NCBI RefSeq assembly: GCF_030272615.1
Contig: NC_081415.1
Coordinates: 229,978,803 to 230,042,802 of the forward strand
Direction: 5' to 3'
Length of the DNA stretch: 64,000 nucleotides
Source of the DNA: Cryptomeria japonica
Taxonomy: Eukaryota; Streptophyta; Pinopsida; Cupressales; Cupressaceae
The stretch's first letter is position 1. Each line of letters starts with the position of its first letter. Of the stretch, positions 34,340 to 47,041 are shown piece after piece. The position numbers and the translations under genes were made by a program. The notes beneath the pieces are model-generated. The model was not told the origin of the DNA, did not search any database, and saw only the letters and a program-made list of their open reading frames with translations.

Positions 34340-35443
34340 GATTACCTATTGTGTGTGTGAAATTTGGGGAACCTGCAAAGGCACAAACACTTCAAAAAGC
34401 CATTATTTGCATGGGTTAGTTAATCAAAAACAACAAAATGAAATCCATTGCAAGTCAACTTATTGCCTCCTAGAAAGTGTGTGTGGATTGCTCTCAGATT
34501 GCTAAGCTATCCAATGATTAGACTACACTCAAATAGAAGATTTTTAAATGCATGTAACTAGGTGAATGCAAGATTAATTGATTAAGGGAAATGAGATTAT
34601 CAAGCTAAATGATCAAATCTCTAAATGATGCTAAGCTAGATTATATGCAAGAAATTGAATCTAGATAAGAGAAATGAATCTAAGCTAATGAACTAGAAAT
34701 CTAAATGATTCTAAGATTAAATGAAAACTAAGTTGATTGATGAATTAACTATGCAAAGCTTCTTCAAAATTTCCTCGATAACCTGCAACACAATATTAGC
34801 ATAATAACGATGTAAAATTCTCTGATGTTGATTGAAGAATGAGAGCCTGAATTGATAGGAAAATCAAGAGGGAGACCAAAGGTTGGGATTGATCTTTAAT
34901 GAACGGTCGAGATCGATTTGAAGGAAGCACAATCCAGATGAAATGATTTGATTGGACAATTTAATTCTATTTTGGAGAGATAAGATTGAGTTCAAATTAA
35001 CAACTCAGATTCTTTCCATTTTTCTTGAGTTCAGTCGATTGGTTTCTTTTTTTGAATTTTTGTGCTCATAATTTCCAATTTATTTTTCAAATTAATTCCT
35101 CTTTCTTGATTTGTTTCCTTTTTTTGAAGATTTATGACAATTTTTATTTATTTATTAAATATGCAAAAGATATTTAATTAAATAAATGAGGTATTTGACT
35201 TTAAAAAGATTTTCTATTTTGAATTTTGAATTTGATCAATTAATTAAATGAGAATTTAATTAATTGTAATTGTCATGTTGCATTTTTATACCTTAGGAAT
35301 TAATTAATCAGGCTCTCATGATTGATTTAAATTGATTATTTGATTCAGGACCTTGATGAATTTTATTTAATTTAAGCACATTAGTCGAGATTAGGGGCCC
35401 ATGGTTTTGGATGACCATTTTTAAGGTATTACATTTTCCCCTC
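34340..35443 (-). repeat. Probable 3' LTR of the minus-strand Tat-like element
   Basis: On the minus strand it begins TGTAATACCTTAAAAATGG at 35443, right after the purine tract aaagaggggaaaa (35457-35444). The far end near 34340 is estimated from a change in sequence character. Short ctaaatgat/ctaag motifs recur at 34560-34740. Confidence 0.5.
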
Positions 35444-35479
35444 TTTGAATTGATGTGCGAGCAGCGCATTGATTCAAAG

Positions 35480-36040
35480 AACAATTGATGTCTAGGAGAT
35501 ACCAGTTTTGAACTTGATTGATCACGAACCAGATGAAGAGCGAGGTATTCAGTTTGTTTTGAAGCAATGAAACTGAATAGACTGATTGAAAGCGATACCG
35601 ATCCCGAACTTGATTGAGCTAGGACCAATGAAGAGCAAAGATACCGAACTTGAACTTGGTAGATCAAGAAGCGGATCTTACTGATCTAGAACATGATTGA
35701 ACTAGACACAGTGAGCGAACATAAAACTGATCTTGAACTTGATGGATCAAGACATGATGAGCGAAGATAAACTATCCAACTTGATTTGATGCAATGAAAC
35801 TGAACACTTGCTTAGATTGAGTGTGCGATCAAGGATATACTCTTTAAACCCTTGAATGAGTTTAAACGAATAATCAACTTGATGAAAAATGATGAAACTG
35901 ATTAATGTTAAGAGACTGATTCAAAGGAAGAAAATATCAACTTGATTTGATGCAACGAAACTGATTGACCCTAGAGATTGATTTGATTCAGATGATCGAG
36001 AAATCTCAACTTGATATGAAGCGATGAAGCTGAGATGCCC
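35480..36040 (-). repeat. Degenerate tandem repeats in the Tat 3' untranslated region
   Basis: On the plus strand, motifs like gaacttgatngatcaag, gatgagcgaagata and ttgatgcaatgaaactga recur at roughly 60-90 bp spacing. Such arrays between pol and the 3' LTR are common in Tat/Ogre-like elements. Confidence 0.65.
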
Positions 36041-37620
36041 CTAGCGATAAGGTCTTGTTTGATGTTTCGTAAAGATTAGCTACTTGATTTGTAATGAAGA
36101 TTTTGAAAGAAATTTTTGACTTTGAGGATATGATCACTAATGATGATGATGTCATGAGTATGCCCCCTTGGGAGCGAAATCGAAAGATCGGCAGGTTGCG
36201 CAGTGATTTCAAGCAATTTGATAAAAAGATTAAGAGATTAATGATTTGAGCACAAAGAATGATCCAGAGGGCCATTTGAAGATATAGTGTTGATTGATGA
36301 GGAATTGAGCGCAAATTAAAGAAAAGAATGAACAATTGATGAAAGCATTAAGTGGTCACAGTTTTGCAAAATTGACTAGGAAGATGATCTCAGATTTTGA
36401 TTTCGAACCTGAAAATGGAATCAAGACAGCTAAATTAACCAAGGGTGCAATATTCACTCCAATTAGAGCAAGTTGAAAATTAGGGTTTTGACCACTTATC
36501 CATGAAGAGAAGGTTGATTTAAATTTAAGCTCTAGGTGAAGAAGACCAAAATCATCGTTAGTATGCTAGATTCACCATGCAATGCACAAAACTTAACATG
36601 AATGCATAAGATGCAACTAGGACCTAGTCACTGGATATTAATTCGCTTTCTTATCATCATTGAGTGTTAAATGTAGAAAGTAGACATAAGCATCAAGGCA
36701 CAAAGAGCCAGGATGACCTGAATGTCCTGTCCTCTTTGATATAGCAGTTAAACATAAGTACCAAGGAAAAAGGAGGCCAAGATGACCTGAATGCTTCTTG
36801 CATGCAAACACAGTAGACACTTAAAATAGACAAGGAAATAGTTCCGACCTCACTGAAGCGTGCATATAAATGGAGTGAAGGTATATGAGGCCATTTCACC
36901 TTAATGTGAAGGCTCTTATCACTAACACCCCATTTATAGGACATTTTTAGATCATCAGAATCACATCCACAAGCAGAAAATAAAGAAAGGTATTATGCCC
37001 CCAATCATTGTACCTCTTAGTCAAGATAGACTTCCTTGAGTTATTCAGAGGGAATAATGAGCGAAAGCCAATATAAAAGACAACACACAAAGAAAATGTT
37101 AGCATAGCTCAAGCAGTTTGAGTTGTTATTTTCAGTTGTTCTTGTTTTGCATGTTTGATAGGGTGTCAGTGATCAAAACTTTGTATAAGGTAGGAGACAG
37201 ATGATTGACTCAGAGTGAACGATCCAAACTTGACTGACACAAGGATGGCTTGGTTGAGCTGCTAAGGGCTTTAAGATTGAAGTGCCCTAGGACTATAATG
37301 TTGATTGATTGCAAGCCATGAGGGTTCTAAGGAGAACCAAGGGGGGTCACGAAAGTGACTAAAGATTATGCACAAGCAAAAGAAAAGCAGGAAAGAAGGG
37401 AATGAATGCAGGGAATGCCAAAGTTATGTTGATAGATGGAGCGCTTGTGAGTACAAGAGGCGCCTGTTTACCTGGTTTTCACATTCTTGGCAGAGATATA
37501 TTTTTTTAGTCATTGAGCACTTGTTTGCCAGGTTTTCACTACAACAACCATTTTTTGGGACTTTTTTTTATCATTTTTTTAATCTTTTTTTTCAGGATTT
37601 TTATCTGTACAGGGTAGCCG
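36041..37620 (-). other. Rest of the Tat 3' untranslated region
   Basis: No coding region is supported; short open frames on both strands have no recognisable sequence. T-runs occur at 37545-37600. Confidence 0.55.
36684..36795 (+). repeat. Tandem pair, about 66-bp spacing
   Basis: acataag(c/t)a(t/c)caagg(c/a)... followed by gatgacctgaatg occurs at about 36684 and again at about 36750. Confidence 0.75.
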
Positions 37621-37624
37621 GAGT

Positions 37625-38730
37625 TTAAGAATGCTTTAGGTGTAGAATTTCTTCAGATGGATGGTGTTGATGGGTTCTTGAAGTTGTTCTCCTTCTAATG
37701 TAGAGAACCAATAGGAACCTAAGCCAAAGTTGGTCGTAACAATGTAGGGACCCAGCTAGTTGGATTCAAACTTCCCTTTTTGTTCCCGATCTTACTGATT
37801 CTTTGGATTTTCTCTTAGCACAAGGTCACCAACCTGGAATTCTCTATGTCAAACCTTTTTGTTATATCCTCTAGACATTCTTTGTTGATAAGCTCTTAAG
37901 TGATTGAGTGCCAGTTGCCGATGTTCATCAAGCAACTTAAGTTCTTGCAACCTGAATACTCTCTGGTCTTCATTGATGATTAGATTTTGCAAGGAAACTC
38001 TCAGAGATGGGATTTCCACTTCTATAGGAATGCCTATTTCAGCCCCATATAATAAAGTAAAAGGAGTAGCACTAGTAGGAGTTATGATGCTTGTTCAATA
38101 AGCCCACAATGCAATATTGATCTGCAGATGCTAATCCTTTCTAGATTTATTCACTGTACGATGCAAGATTCTCAACAACATTTTATTGGATGCTTCAGCC
38201 TGTCCATTTCCTTGAGGGTAATATATAGAGGACCAATGTTGTTTGATCTTGAATTTGTCATATAGCTCAGTTATGTCATTTTTTAACTGCCCCCCATTAT
38301 TAGTGGTGATTGAAGAGGAAATCCCATACCGACAGATTATATGATTAAAAATGAACATGGCTACTTGTTTGTCAGTTGCTTTGATGAGCGAAACCACTTT
38401 GACCCACTTTGTGAAGTACTCAGTAGTAGTAATGATGAATTTATGTCGATTTGAAGAAGCTGGATAAATTTGACCAACCAAATCAAAAGCTCATTGTTGA
38501 AATGGCCAATGTGTTAGAAAGGGAATGAGTTCCCTTATCGAGGCATGTATGCGATAACCATGTAACTGGTATTTTTGACACGTCTTAGCATATTTCAAAG
38601 TATCCTTTTCCATATCAGGCCAGTAGTAGACAACCCTTAGTAATTTGTGTGCTAATGTTAAGCCATTCGAATGAGATCCACAAATACCATCATGGACTTC
38701 GAACAATGCTTGTTGAGACTCTTTTGATTC
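37625..38730 (-). pseudogene. Tat integrase (broken, catalytic residues changed)
   Basis: The zinc-binding region has HDGICGSHSNG followed by AKTCQKYQLHG, where the second Cys is Tyr. The catalytic core reads TTTEYFTKWVKVV (family usually TDYF; here Glu), ITTNNGGQL (usually TDNG; here Asn) and QGNGQAEASNK (Glu kept). Downstream, a GAEIGIPIEVEIPSLR stretch is typical of Tat integrases. Stops separate the pieces at about 38486 and 38128. Two of the three acidic residues are altered, so it cannot have been active in this copy. Confidence 0.9.
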
Positions 38731-38999
38731 TAAACACCTAAGAAAGGCACCATGTAACCCTCACCTATACAGATCGTTAACAATGATGACATAATAGGAG
38801 GTATTACGGATTAGGTTGCATTTTTCATTACGAGTGAAATTTTTTGGGATAGCTTGGTCTTGGAGATAGGAATAGATATGGCTCTATTGGGATGAATCTT
38901 GTCCAATAATGGCACAAACCATCTGGGAGTCAGGGGAGTCATATGTAGGGTAGAAAAGATCTTCCACCAAAAATTCATAGTGGAACTCTAGCTCTTGTA

Positions 39000-39540
39000 G
39001 CTATGGAATGGATGCTAATGTTGTCATACCATCTGCTGCTCTATTTGCTGACCTTGGAATTTTCTCAAATGAGATGAACATAAAGTATTTCTTGAAGTCG
39101 TTCACCATTTTTTTATAAGGCATCATCTTTTCATCTCTGGTATGATATAGGTCGTTGATTTTGTTGATCACCAACTGAGAGTCACCATATATGTGCCTTT
39201 ATGTGACATTTCATTCAAGTGCTAGCTTAATCATGTTTACCAAGGCTTCATATTCAACAATGTTATTTGTACAAGGAAAGAGTAACTTGTATGCCTTTGG
39301 TATGGATTATTTCAGAGGAGTAATGAAAAGAATTCTAGCTCCCAACCCCTGATGGGTGAAAGATTTGTCAAAGAACATCTTCCAGGATCTCTGAGTGAGA
39401 TACAAAATTGATTCGTCTGGAAATTCGATGTTCAACAGTTGATCATCTTCTAGAGGATCATCTGAAAGTTTATCTGCTATGGCCTGCCCTTTTATAGCTT
39501 TCCTTTCCACATATTCAATATCAAATTATGTCAACACCAT
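39000..39540 (-). pseudogene. Second RNase H-like domain of the Tat element (broken)
   Basis: On the minus strand, KMFFDKSFTHQGLGARILF (about 39385-39330) is followed across stops by YKLLFPCTNNIVEYEAL (about 39300-39250), YGDSQLVINKINDLYHTRD (about 39190-39135) and RSANRAAD. This order matches the additional RNase H placed between the first RNase H and integrase in Tat elements. The usual Gly of FDGSF is Lys. Confidence 0.8.
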
Positions 39541-40051
39541 GACCCATTTAGCCAGTCTATTGGTGAGGGTAGCTTTATTGAGAAGATATTTTAGTGGATC
39601 AATCTTAGCTACTAACTTGATGGAGTGACCTAACATGTAGTGTCTTAGCTTTTGTAATGCAAATACCACTGCTAATCAAGATTTCTAAACTATTGAATAA
39701 TTTTCTCATATAATACCAATATTCGACTAATGTAGTATATATCTCTTTCCTTATTGTTTTCATCTTTCTGAGCAAGGAGTGCCCCTAACGATGTCTCGGT
39801 AGCTCAAATATACAGAATTAATGGTTTGCCTTGAATAGGCGACATTAGAATAGGCAGATTGGAAAGATATTCTTTGATTTGTTGAAGATACTGCTCACAT
39901 TCCTCATCCTAGTTGTATGTTACTCCTTTCCTTAATGCTTTTGTGAAAGGTTGAGCTATGTGTGCTAGCTGAGATATAAAACATCAAATTGATTGTAGAC
40001 GTCCTTGCAGTGTCCTCATTTGATTGATGTTCTTGGGCAGAGGCATTTCCA

Positions 40052-40453
40052 TTATGGCTTGGACCTTGTCGAGATCAACCTCAATTCCTTTTTTTGAAAT
40101 AATATAACCAAGCAATTTCCTGATGTCACTCTGAATGTAAACTTTTTAGGATTTAGCCAGAGCTTGAATCTTTCCATTCTATCTAGTATTAGGCCCAGTT
40201 CTTGGATATGTGTGACTATCTTCATGGTCTTGACTAGGGTGTTATCAACATAATCTTCCATGTTTTTATGCATCATATCGTGGAAGATAGTGGTTACCGC
40301 TCTTTGGTAAGTTTCTCTCGCTTTCTTTAGTCCAAATGGCATGACGTTCCAGCAGAAGGTTCCCCATGCACATGTGAAGGATATCTTTTCTTGATCCTCA
40401 GGAGCTATCTTTATTTGATTATAACCAAAGAATCCATCCATTAATGAGTACAT
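40052..40453 (-). pseudogene. Tat reverse transcriptase, C-terminal part
   Basis: This begins at the copia A insertion point and continues the RT palm: MDGFFGYNQIKIAPEDQEK, then TFCWNVMPFGLKKA, then MEDYVDNTLVKT. The catalytic YVDD reads YVDN. Its N-terminal half lies 14 kb away at 54586-55179. Confidence 0.95.
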
Positions 40454-41884
40454 TGTTGGCATTTGCATAAAGATTGCATTAATGATATGATATGTTGTCA
40501 TTTATGTCAGTTGAACCAGTAATGGTATTTATGATATTGTTGATATTGTTGTTATTATTGATATTGTCTTGTAACCGGTAGGAAGAGATTTGAGGAAGAT
40601 GTTGTAAACCGGTATGTTAGTTTGTGAATTGAACCGGTAAACTGGTGTATAAGATTAAACCCTTTTCTATGCAATGTAGTCTGTAAACCATACCAGTTGT
40701 TTTTTTGCTAAACCCTAACTGATCAAGTTTATTGGTTTAAGATCTAATGATGAGCCGTAATGATAGAGACACGTCTGATCATTGTATGAGGATAAGTTCA
40801 GATTGTTTTGGCGCGTTTGTTTGTTGTCTAGGGAATAAACAAAGTGGATTGCATCTAATGCATAGCACGTGATGAGTTACAAAGTCCGATGAAGCGGTGA
40901 TTATAGAGCGGTTAGAATTTTCTTTAAGAATGTGTATAAACTGCTATGTAAATCCAATGATCACACTTGAACCGATTTGTTTGTAATCTCTATGAGAGAA
41001 TTAGGTATTTGTTGTGTTACCGACCTAATTGATTTGTATTTAAGATCGATGAAGTTGTTTGTAAGAGTGTTGGCAAAGTGTTGGTTGAAACTAGTTGGGT
41101 ATGTGGTTTCCTAACTAGGGAATGGATCTGCAGTTTGTGTAGAAGCAGATTGAAGCTTAAAAGGATCTGATCAAGCAAATGTAGGCTATTCAGACAGATC
41201 AAGAAAACCTGTTGTTTTCTAACAATTACAACAAAAGTGAAATCCCTAACCGGGTAAGCTCTAACAAGATTGGTTACTTCTTAAATCCTCTAACAAAGTG
41301 GTCCATTAGCTTGGATTCTCAAACCCTCTACCGAGGTTACTCCTAACAGGGTATTTGCTTTCATCAAGGCATTTTGTAAATCCCTTAACTAGGTGATTCC
41401 TAATAGAATCAGTTCTTAACAGGACTTATTGTAAAAGCTTTAACAAGCTTGGCTCTTAACAGGGCGAACTTCAGAAGAGTTTAGATAGCTATCCTTGTGA
41501 GTCTCGTCTCACCGTAATTTTTACCTATTTGGGTTTTCCACGTATAAACATTTGTGTCAAGTGGTGAATGTTTTTGTGGTTATGATCTTATTTGTTGATT
41601 TGATTAACTTCTGAGAAGGCATGATAACTAGAAGCTTCGAGAGATGAAGTATGTTGAGATATGATTAAGCATTTTGTTTACAAGATTGAAGTTGTTTACT
41701 GTTAAGTTGTCATAACAATTAACCAGTTGATGTTGAGTATTCTTATGAGTATTGATCTTGATAGTGAAAGTTTACTTTGTCAGTTTGAATTTAAGATTGG
41801 GAAGTTTGTATTAGTTTTTTAGTTTACTGATTCACCCCCCCTCTCAGTAATCTACCAGATACTTATTCTTTCATCATACCATCA
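40454..41884 (+). repeat. 5' LTR of copia A (1,431 bp)
   Basis: It starts TGTTGGCATTTGCATAAAG and ends ...CATACCATCA. Near the 3' end are gggttttccacgtataaac (41533-41551) and ctgattcaccccccctctca (41827-41846), motifs shared with other copia LTRs here. The internal 41220-41470 region has repeated taacaagg/tctaaca-type motifs. Confidence 0.95.
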
Positions 41885-41886
41885 AT

Positions 41887-41899
41887 TGGTATTAGGGCC
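41887..41899 (+). other. Primer binding site of copia A
   Basis: TGGTATTAGGGCC is a decayed form of the Met-tRNA site TGGTATCAGAGC. Confidence 0.8.
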
Positions 41900-41956
41900 T
41901 CTCAGGTCCTGTTTAACCTAAAAGCCTAACAATTTGAGGAAAAGATCTTGTAGATC

Positions 41957-42790
41957 ATGATGAAGAAGGAAGGTCCAAAGTTCAACAAAGATAACTATAG
42001 GATATGGAGAGACAAAATGAAGATTTACATTAAGAGTTTGGGAAGTCAGTATTAGGATCATGTAGAAACTAAGTATATTGCACCTACTAGAACTCTGACT
42101 GATGATCAGAAGAAAGAACAACAAGAAAATCATCAAGCATTAGAGGCTATTATCAGTTCCCTGTCTAAACTTGAATATGTAGATCTTCATGTTCTTGAAA
42201 CTGCATATGAAGTATGGAAAAAACTTGAAGAGATTTATAGCGGTGATGAACATGTTAAGATTGCTAAAGAGGATAGCCAACGATGAAAGTTTGATGACAT
42301 GAGAATGTCTGAAGGTGAGAATATCCAATAGTATGGTCAAAGGATAAAAGAGATAGTTTGTGAAATAAAGAGTGCAGGAGGGAAAGTGGTAGATGCCACA
42401 GTGATCAGTAAGGTACTGAGAACCCTGCTACCAGTCTATGCTATCCGAGTTGCAGCTATTCAAGAGTTGAAGTCCATTGACAAAACTAAGGTAACTCTTG
42501 ACTCTATTATTGGCAAACTAACTGCTTTCGAATTAAATGGCTACGATGGTAGTGTACAGAAATCAGAATTTGCATTCAGAGCTTCTGTCTCTAACCCATC
42601 CGTGAGAAAAAGTAGAGATACTTGTCATGATTATGAATCTAGATCCAGCAGAGATGCTGATGATGAAGACAACTTAGTGTAACTTGAAGCATTGTTGGCA
42701 AAATGACTACCTAGAGGCATTGGTAAATATAGAGGTAAACTATAAAATGTTTTGCATGCAACAAGATTGGTCAGATAGCAACTAACTGTC
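41957..42790 (+). pseudogene. gag: Copia A gag (broken)
   Basis: The frame opens at tandem ATGs (41957 and 41960), MMKKEGPKFNKDNYRIWRD, which fits the copia Gag N-terminus with F-x-x-x-N-Y/F-x-x-W. A helical capsid-like region follows to 42682. Stops interrupt it near 42052, 42283 and 42329. A frameshift separates it from the zinc knuckle at about 42745-42792, CFACNKIGQIATNC, where the His is Gln. Confidence 0.85.
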
Positions 42791-42892
42791 CTAATGGTGA
42801 AAATGAATACACGAGAGACAAATTCAAGAAGTATGAGGGCAAAGGCAAGAGATATTGTCTTATTGCTATTGACAATGGTATTACTGATAAAT

Positions 42893-43400
42893 AATTTGAG
42901 GATGATGCTAGTGAAGATATTGTGTTTGTAGCTATTAAGGAAGAGATATCAGATCAGAAGGCACTAGTGTCTAGGATGGATAACTCTGATGATTGGATCA
43001 TTGATAGTGGTTGTTCACATCACATGACCGGTGATCAGAGCAAATTTATTTTCTTGAAGGAATTTGGTGGCAGTGTTGTCAGATTTGGCAATGACTCACC
43101 CTATATGGTTAAAGGTAAGGGAGTTATTTCTCTTAATGGGATGAGCAGTGCTAATGATGTCTATTGGGTTGAAGGTCTAAAGCACAATCTTCTGAGTGTG
43201 GCACAACTTAATGACATAGCATACCCACTAGAGTTTAGAAATGGTATGTGCAAAACATTTGACAACAAAGGTGAATTGATTGCAACCAAGAAACAAACCA
43301 GAGGTAATTTATTTCATCTTAATCCTAAAATTAGCAACTGTTTGATTGCAAAGATAGATGATAGCTAGCTTTGGCATAGGATATTTTGTCATATAAACTT
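42893..43400 (+). pseudogene. Copia A protease (broken)
   Basis: WIIDSGCSHHMTG (about 42985-43030) is the copia protease active site, with the HHMTG tail usual for plant copias. The later GLKHNLLSVAQL block (about 43170-43210) is also typical. A stop at 43366-43368 ends the frame before the integrase zinc domain. Confidence 0.9.
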
Positions 43401-44300
43401 TGATAACATTATTAAAGTGAGCAAGTCTAAGATAAGAGGTCTACCTCAACTAGATAAACCAGTTAATGCTCTTTGTAAACAATGTCAGTTAGGAAAGATG
43501 ACTTCTTCAACTTTCAAGAGCAAGTCCTTCTCAATAGAGCACTTGTTAGATTTGGTTCACACAGATCTATGTGGACCAATATGAACAAGAAGCATTCAAG
43601 GTGATAGATATTTCATGATCTTCACTAATGATTGTTCAAGGATGATGTGGGTCACATTATTGAAGGATAAGAATGAAGTTTTAGGTAAGTTCAAGGCATT
43701 CAGGGCCTTAGCTGAGAAAGAGAGTGGCAAAAAGATAAAATGTCTGAGAATAGATCAAGGCGATGAATTTACTTCCGATGAATTCACTAAGTACTGTGAT
43801 GAGAATGGTACCAAGTGGCAGTTTTATGCACCAAGGACACCACAACAAAATGGTATAGCAGAGAGGAACAACTGATTAGTGGTTGAAGTCGCTAGGACAA
43901 TGTTGATACAAGGAGGTGTTGTGAAAACATTTTGGAAAGAAGCTGTAAGTACAACTGTCTACACAATGAACCGAGTTCTGGTGAAAAGAGGTAAGGACAA
44001 GACCCCTTATGAATATTGGTATGGGAGATCACCTGATGTTAGTTATTTTAAAATATTTGGTAGCAAATGTTTTATTAAAAGAGGTGACTACATAAGCAAG
44101 TTTGAAGCTAAGAGTGATGAAGGCATATTTCTTAGCTATTCCACCCAGAGTAAGGCCTACAAATGCCTCAACAACCAGACACAGAGAATTGTTGAGAGTG
44201 TTGATGTTCGTGTAGATGAATGTCTTGAAGTCTCAGATGGAACCAGTTTGGAGAAAAAGGATGAAGATCCTTGCATTTTGCTTTTGGAACCTGAAACTGT
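43401..44300 (+). pseudogene. Copia A integrase (broken)
   Basis: The zinc domain is visible around 43370-43500, with LCKQCQLGK at about 43470. Core residues are present: Asp in FTNDCSRMMWV (about 43618), Asp in CLRIDQGDEFTSDEF (about 43743) and Glu in PQQNGIAERNN (about 43840). Stops lie at about 43582 (TGA) and 43873-43875 (TGA). The GKD-like linker GKDKTPYEYWYGRSPDVSYF (about 43990) and the SKCF block follow, as expected in copia. Confidence 0.9.
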
Positions 44301-45684
44301 TAAATCAGAAACCGGTAAAGTAAATTCTAATGTACTTGTTCTACCGGAACAAATAAATTCAAAAGAAGATGATAATGAAGAAGTTGAACCTGAAGAGAAT
44401 GATCATGTTATTCCTAGGTATGTGAGACTGAATCACAGTCTTGAGAAGATTATTGAGGATAAGGATGTTGGAGTACTAACTAGAAGGAAAATAAGAGAGA
44501 ACTCTTGCATGATCTCCACCATTGAACCTAGAAGTACTAAGGAGGCATTTGGTGATGATCATTGGGTTAAAGCTATGGAGAAGGAATTGGATCAAATTGA
44601 GAAGAACAACACTTGGACCCTGGTAACCCGATTGGTAAGCAAGAATGTTATAGGTACTAAATGGGTGTTTAGAAACAAGTTAAATGAAGATGGTTTTGTA
44701 GTTCGCAACAAGGCAAGATTAGTCTGCAAGGGTTATGTTCAAGAAGAAGGAGAAGATTATGGCGAAACTTTTGCACCAGTAGCAAGACCAGAAGGTGTAA
44801 GAACTTTACTTGCATTTGCATCCCATAAGAAGTTCAAGGTATACCAGATAGATGTTAAGTATGAATTTTTGTATGGGATGTTAGAAGAAGAGGTATACAT
44901 AGAGCAGCCTGATGGTTATGCTTTGACAAATGAGAAAGACATGGTATGCAAATTGCATAAAGATTTGTATGGATTAAAGTAGGCACCCAGAACATGGTAT
45001 GAATGGCTTCATACACATCTAATGAAGATAGGCTTTTCAAGATCCAGTGATGATAGTAATATTTATCTCAAGTATGAAGGAGATGAAATAATGGCCAGTG
45101 AAGTATTTGTTGATGATATTGTTTTTAGAGGTAATGATGTCATGAGCAATAGTTTTATAGATGAAATGAAAAATGAGTTTGAAATATCTTTAGTAGGGGA
45201 AATAAAAAAATTCATAGGCTTGCAAATACAACAAATGAAGAATGGTATTTTCATTACTCAATCTAAGTATGTGAAAGAGGTTTTGAAGACTTTTGGCATG
45301 AATGACTGTAAACCAGTTGGAACACCAATAGTTACAGGTTGTAAGTTGTCCAAGGAGGATGCATCTATGTCTGTTGATGAAAAGGAATATAGGTCAATGA
45401 TTGACAAATTACACTACAGTAGACCGGATATTTCCCATGCAGTTTGTATAGTTTCTAGATTTCAAAAGAATCCAAAGGAAGCACACCTGATAGCAACAAA
45501 GAGAATTTTTAGATATCTGAAAGGTACTATTGACTATGGATTATGGTATCCATATGGAGGAAAATTTGATTTTAAGGCATACACAGATGTTGACTGGGCA
45601 GGAAATGTTGATGACCGGAAAAGTACTACCAGTGGAGCATTCTTTCTAGGAGGAAGGCTAGTTTCATGGAGCAGTAAGAAGTAG
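44301..45684 (+). pseudogene. Copia A reverse transcriptase (broken)
   Basis: The block NNTWTLVTRLVSKNVIGTKW (about 44606) is followed by ARLVCKGYVQEEGEDYGETF and YQIDVKYEFLYG. An acidic linker (about 44340-44400) precedes it. The catalytic pair is intact as VFVDDIVF (about 45104-45127). The stop at 44980-44982 is TAG in the LYGLK-Q-APR block. A stop at 45682-45684 follows the KSTTSGAFFLGG block, which already belongs to RNase H. Confidence 0.95.
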
Positions 45685-46050
45685 AGTTGTACTTCACAAT
45701 ATACTATTGAAGCTAAGTATGTTGCAACTTATATGAATTGCACATAGGCTATTTGGATGAGGCACATTTTGGAAGGTTTTAAGATGAAGATCTCAGAAGC
45801 TATAAAGATTTTATGTGATAATACAAGTGCCATTAATATTTCTAAGAATCATGTTTTGCACGCTCACACTAAGCAAATTGAATTGAAGTATCACTTTTTG
45901 AGGGAAAAATTTCAAAGTAAAGATGTTATCTTAGAGCATGTTTCTACCAAGGAGGAGCTTGCAGATATCTTTACCAAATCTCTGTCTAAGAATACTTTTG
46001 AGTATCTTAGAAGTCAGTTGGGGGTTGTTCCTCTTCATGAAGTTAGTTGA
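45560..46050 (+). pseudogene. Copia A RNase H (broken)
   Basis: AYTDVDWAGNVDDRKSTTSG (about 45578) opens the domain. It continues after TAG stops at 45682 and 45745 with CDNTSAINISKNHVLHAHT (about 45814) and KQIELKYHFLRE. The C-terminal EELADIFTKSLSK block is present. The final TGA at 46048-46050 looks like the true end of pol. Confidence 0.9.
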
Positions 46051-46403
46051 GCATGATGCTGATTGCATCAATCCCTGAATTACTTGTAGAATTTTACATG
46101 GATTGATGAAAAGGTGGATGTATTCCACAGGGGGAGCATCAAGTTGCAGTATGTTGTTGATCCACATTGAAATTTGCAAATTACATGTTTTACTTTCAAT
46201 TTGGCATTGTTATCAAAGGGGGAGAAGAATTGTGTGTTTGAGGAGAAGAATTATGTGACTGGCAAAGGGAAACCAACAATAGGATGAAGACAGACAGAGC
46301 ATGGTAAATACTTGGTAATGTAAACTAGGATTCATATTCACCAATCACAACAACAATAAGAGGTGTTGATATTTGTATTGCCATCAATGCCAAAGGAGGA
46401 GAT
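46051..46403 (+). other. Copia A 3' untranslated region and polypurine tract
   Basis: Non-coding; several gggggag/gggag tracts occur, the last (ccaaaggaggagat, 46390-46403) directly before the 3' LTR. Confidence 0.8.
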
Positions 46404-47041
46404 TGTCGGTATTTGCATAAAGATTGCATTAATGATATGATATGTTGTCATTGATGTCAATTGAACCGGTATTGGTATTTATGATATTGCTGATATTGTT
46501 GTTATTATTGATATTGTCTTGTAACTGGTAGGAAGAGCTTTGAGGTTGATGTTCTAAACCAATATGTTAGTTTGTGAATTGAACCGGTGTATAAGGTTAA
46601 ACCCTTTTCTATGCAATGTAACGGGTAAATTCTACCAGTTGTTTTTTGGTTAAACCCTAATCGATCAAGTTTGTTGGTTTAAGATCTAATGATGAGTGGT
46701 AATGATGGAGACACATGTGATCATTGTATGAGGATAAGTTCATATTGTTTTGGCATGTTTGTTTGTTGTCTAGGGAATGAGGAAATTGGATTGCATCTAA
46801 TGCATAGCATGTGATGAGTTACAAAGCTCAATGAAGCGGTGATTATGGAGCAGTTGAAATTTTCTTGAAGAATGTGTATAGATTGTTATGTAAATCCAAC
46901 GGTCACACTTGAACCAATTTGTTTGTAATCTCTATGAGAGAATTTAGTTTTTGTTGTGTTACTGACCTAATTGGTTTGTATTTAAGGTCAATGAAGTTGT
47001 TTGTATGAGTGTTGACAAAGTGTTGGTTGAAACCAGTTGAG
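46404..47041 (+). repeat. 3' LTR of copia A, first part
   Basis: It starts TGTCGGTATTTGCATAAAG and follows the 5' LTR until ...ccagTTGAG at 47041, where element B is inserted. Confidence 0.95.
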
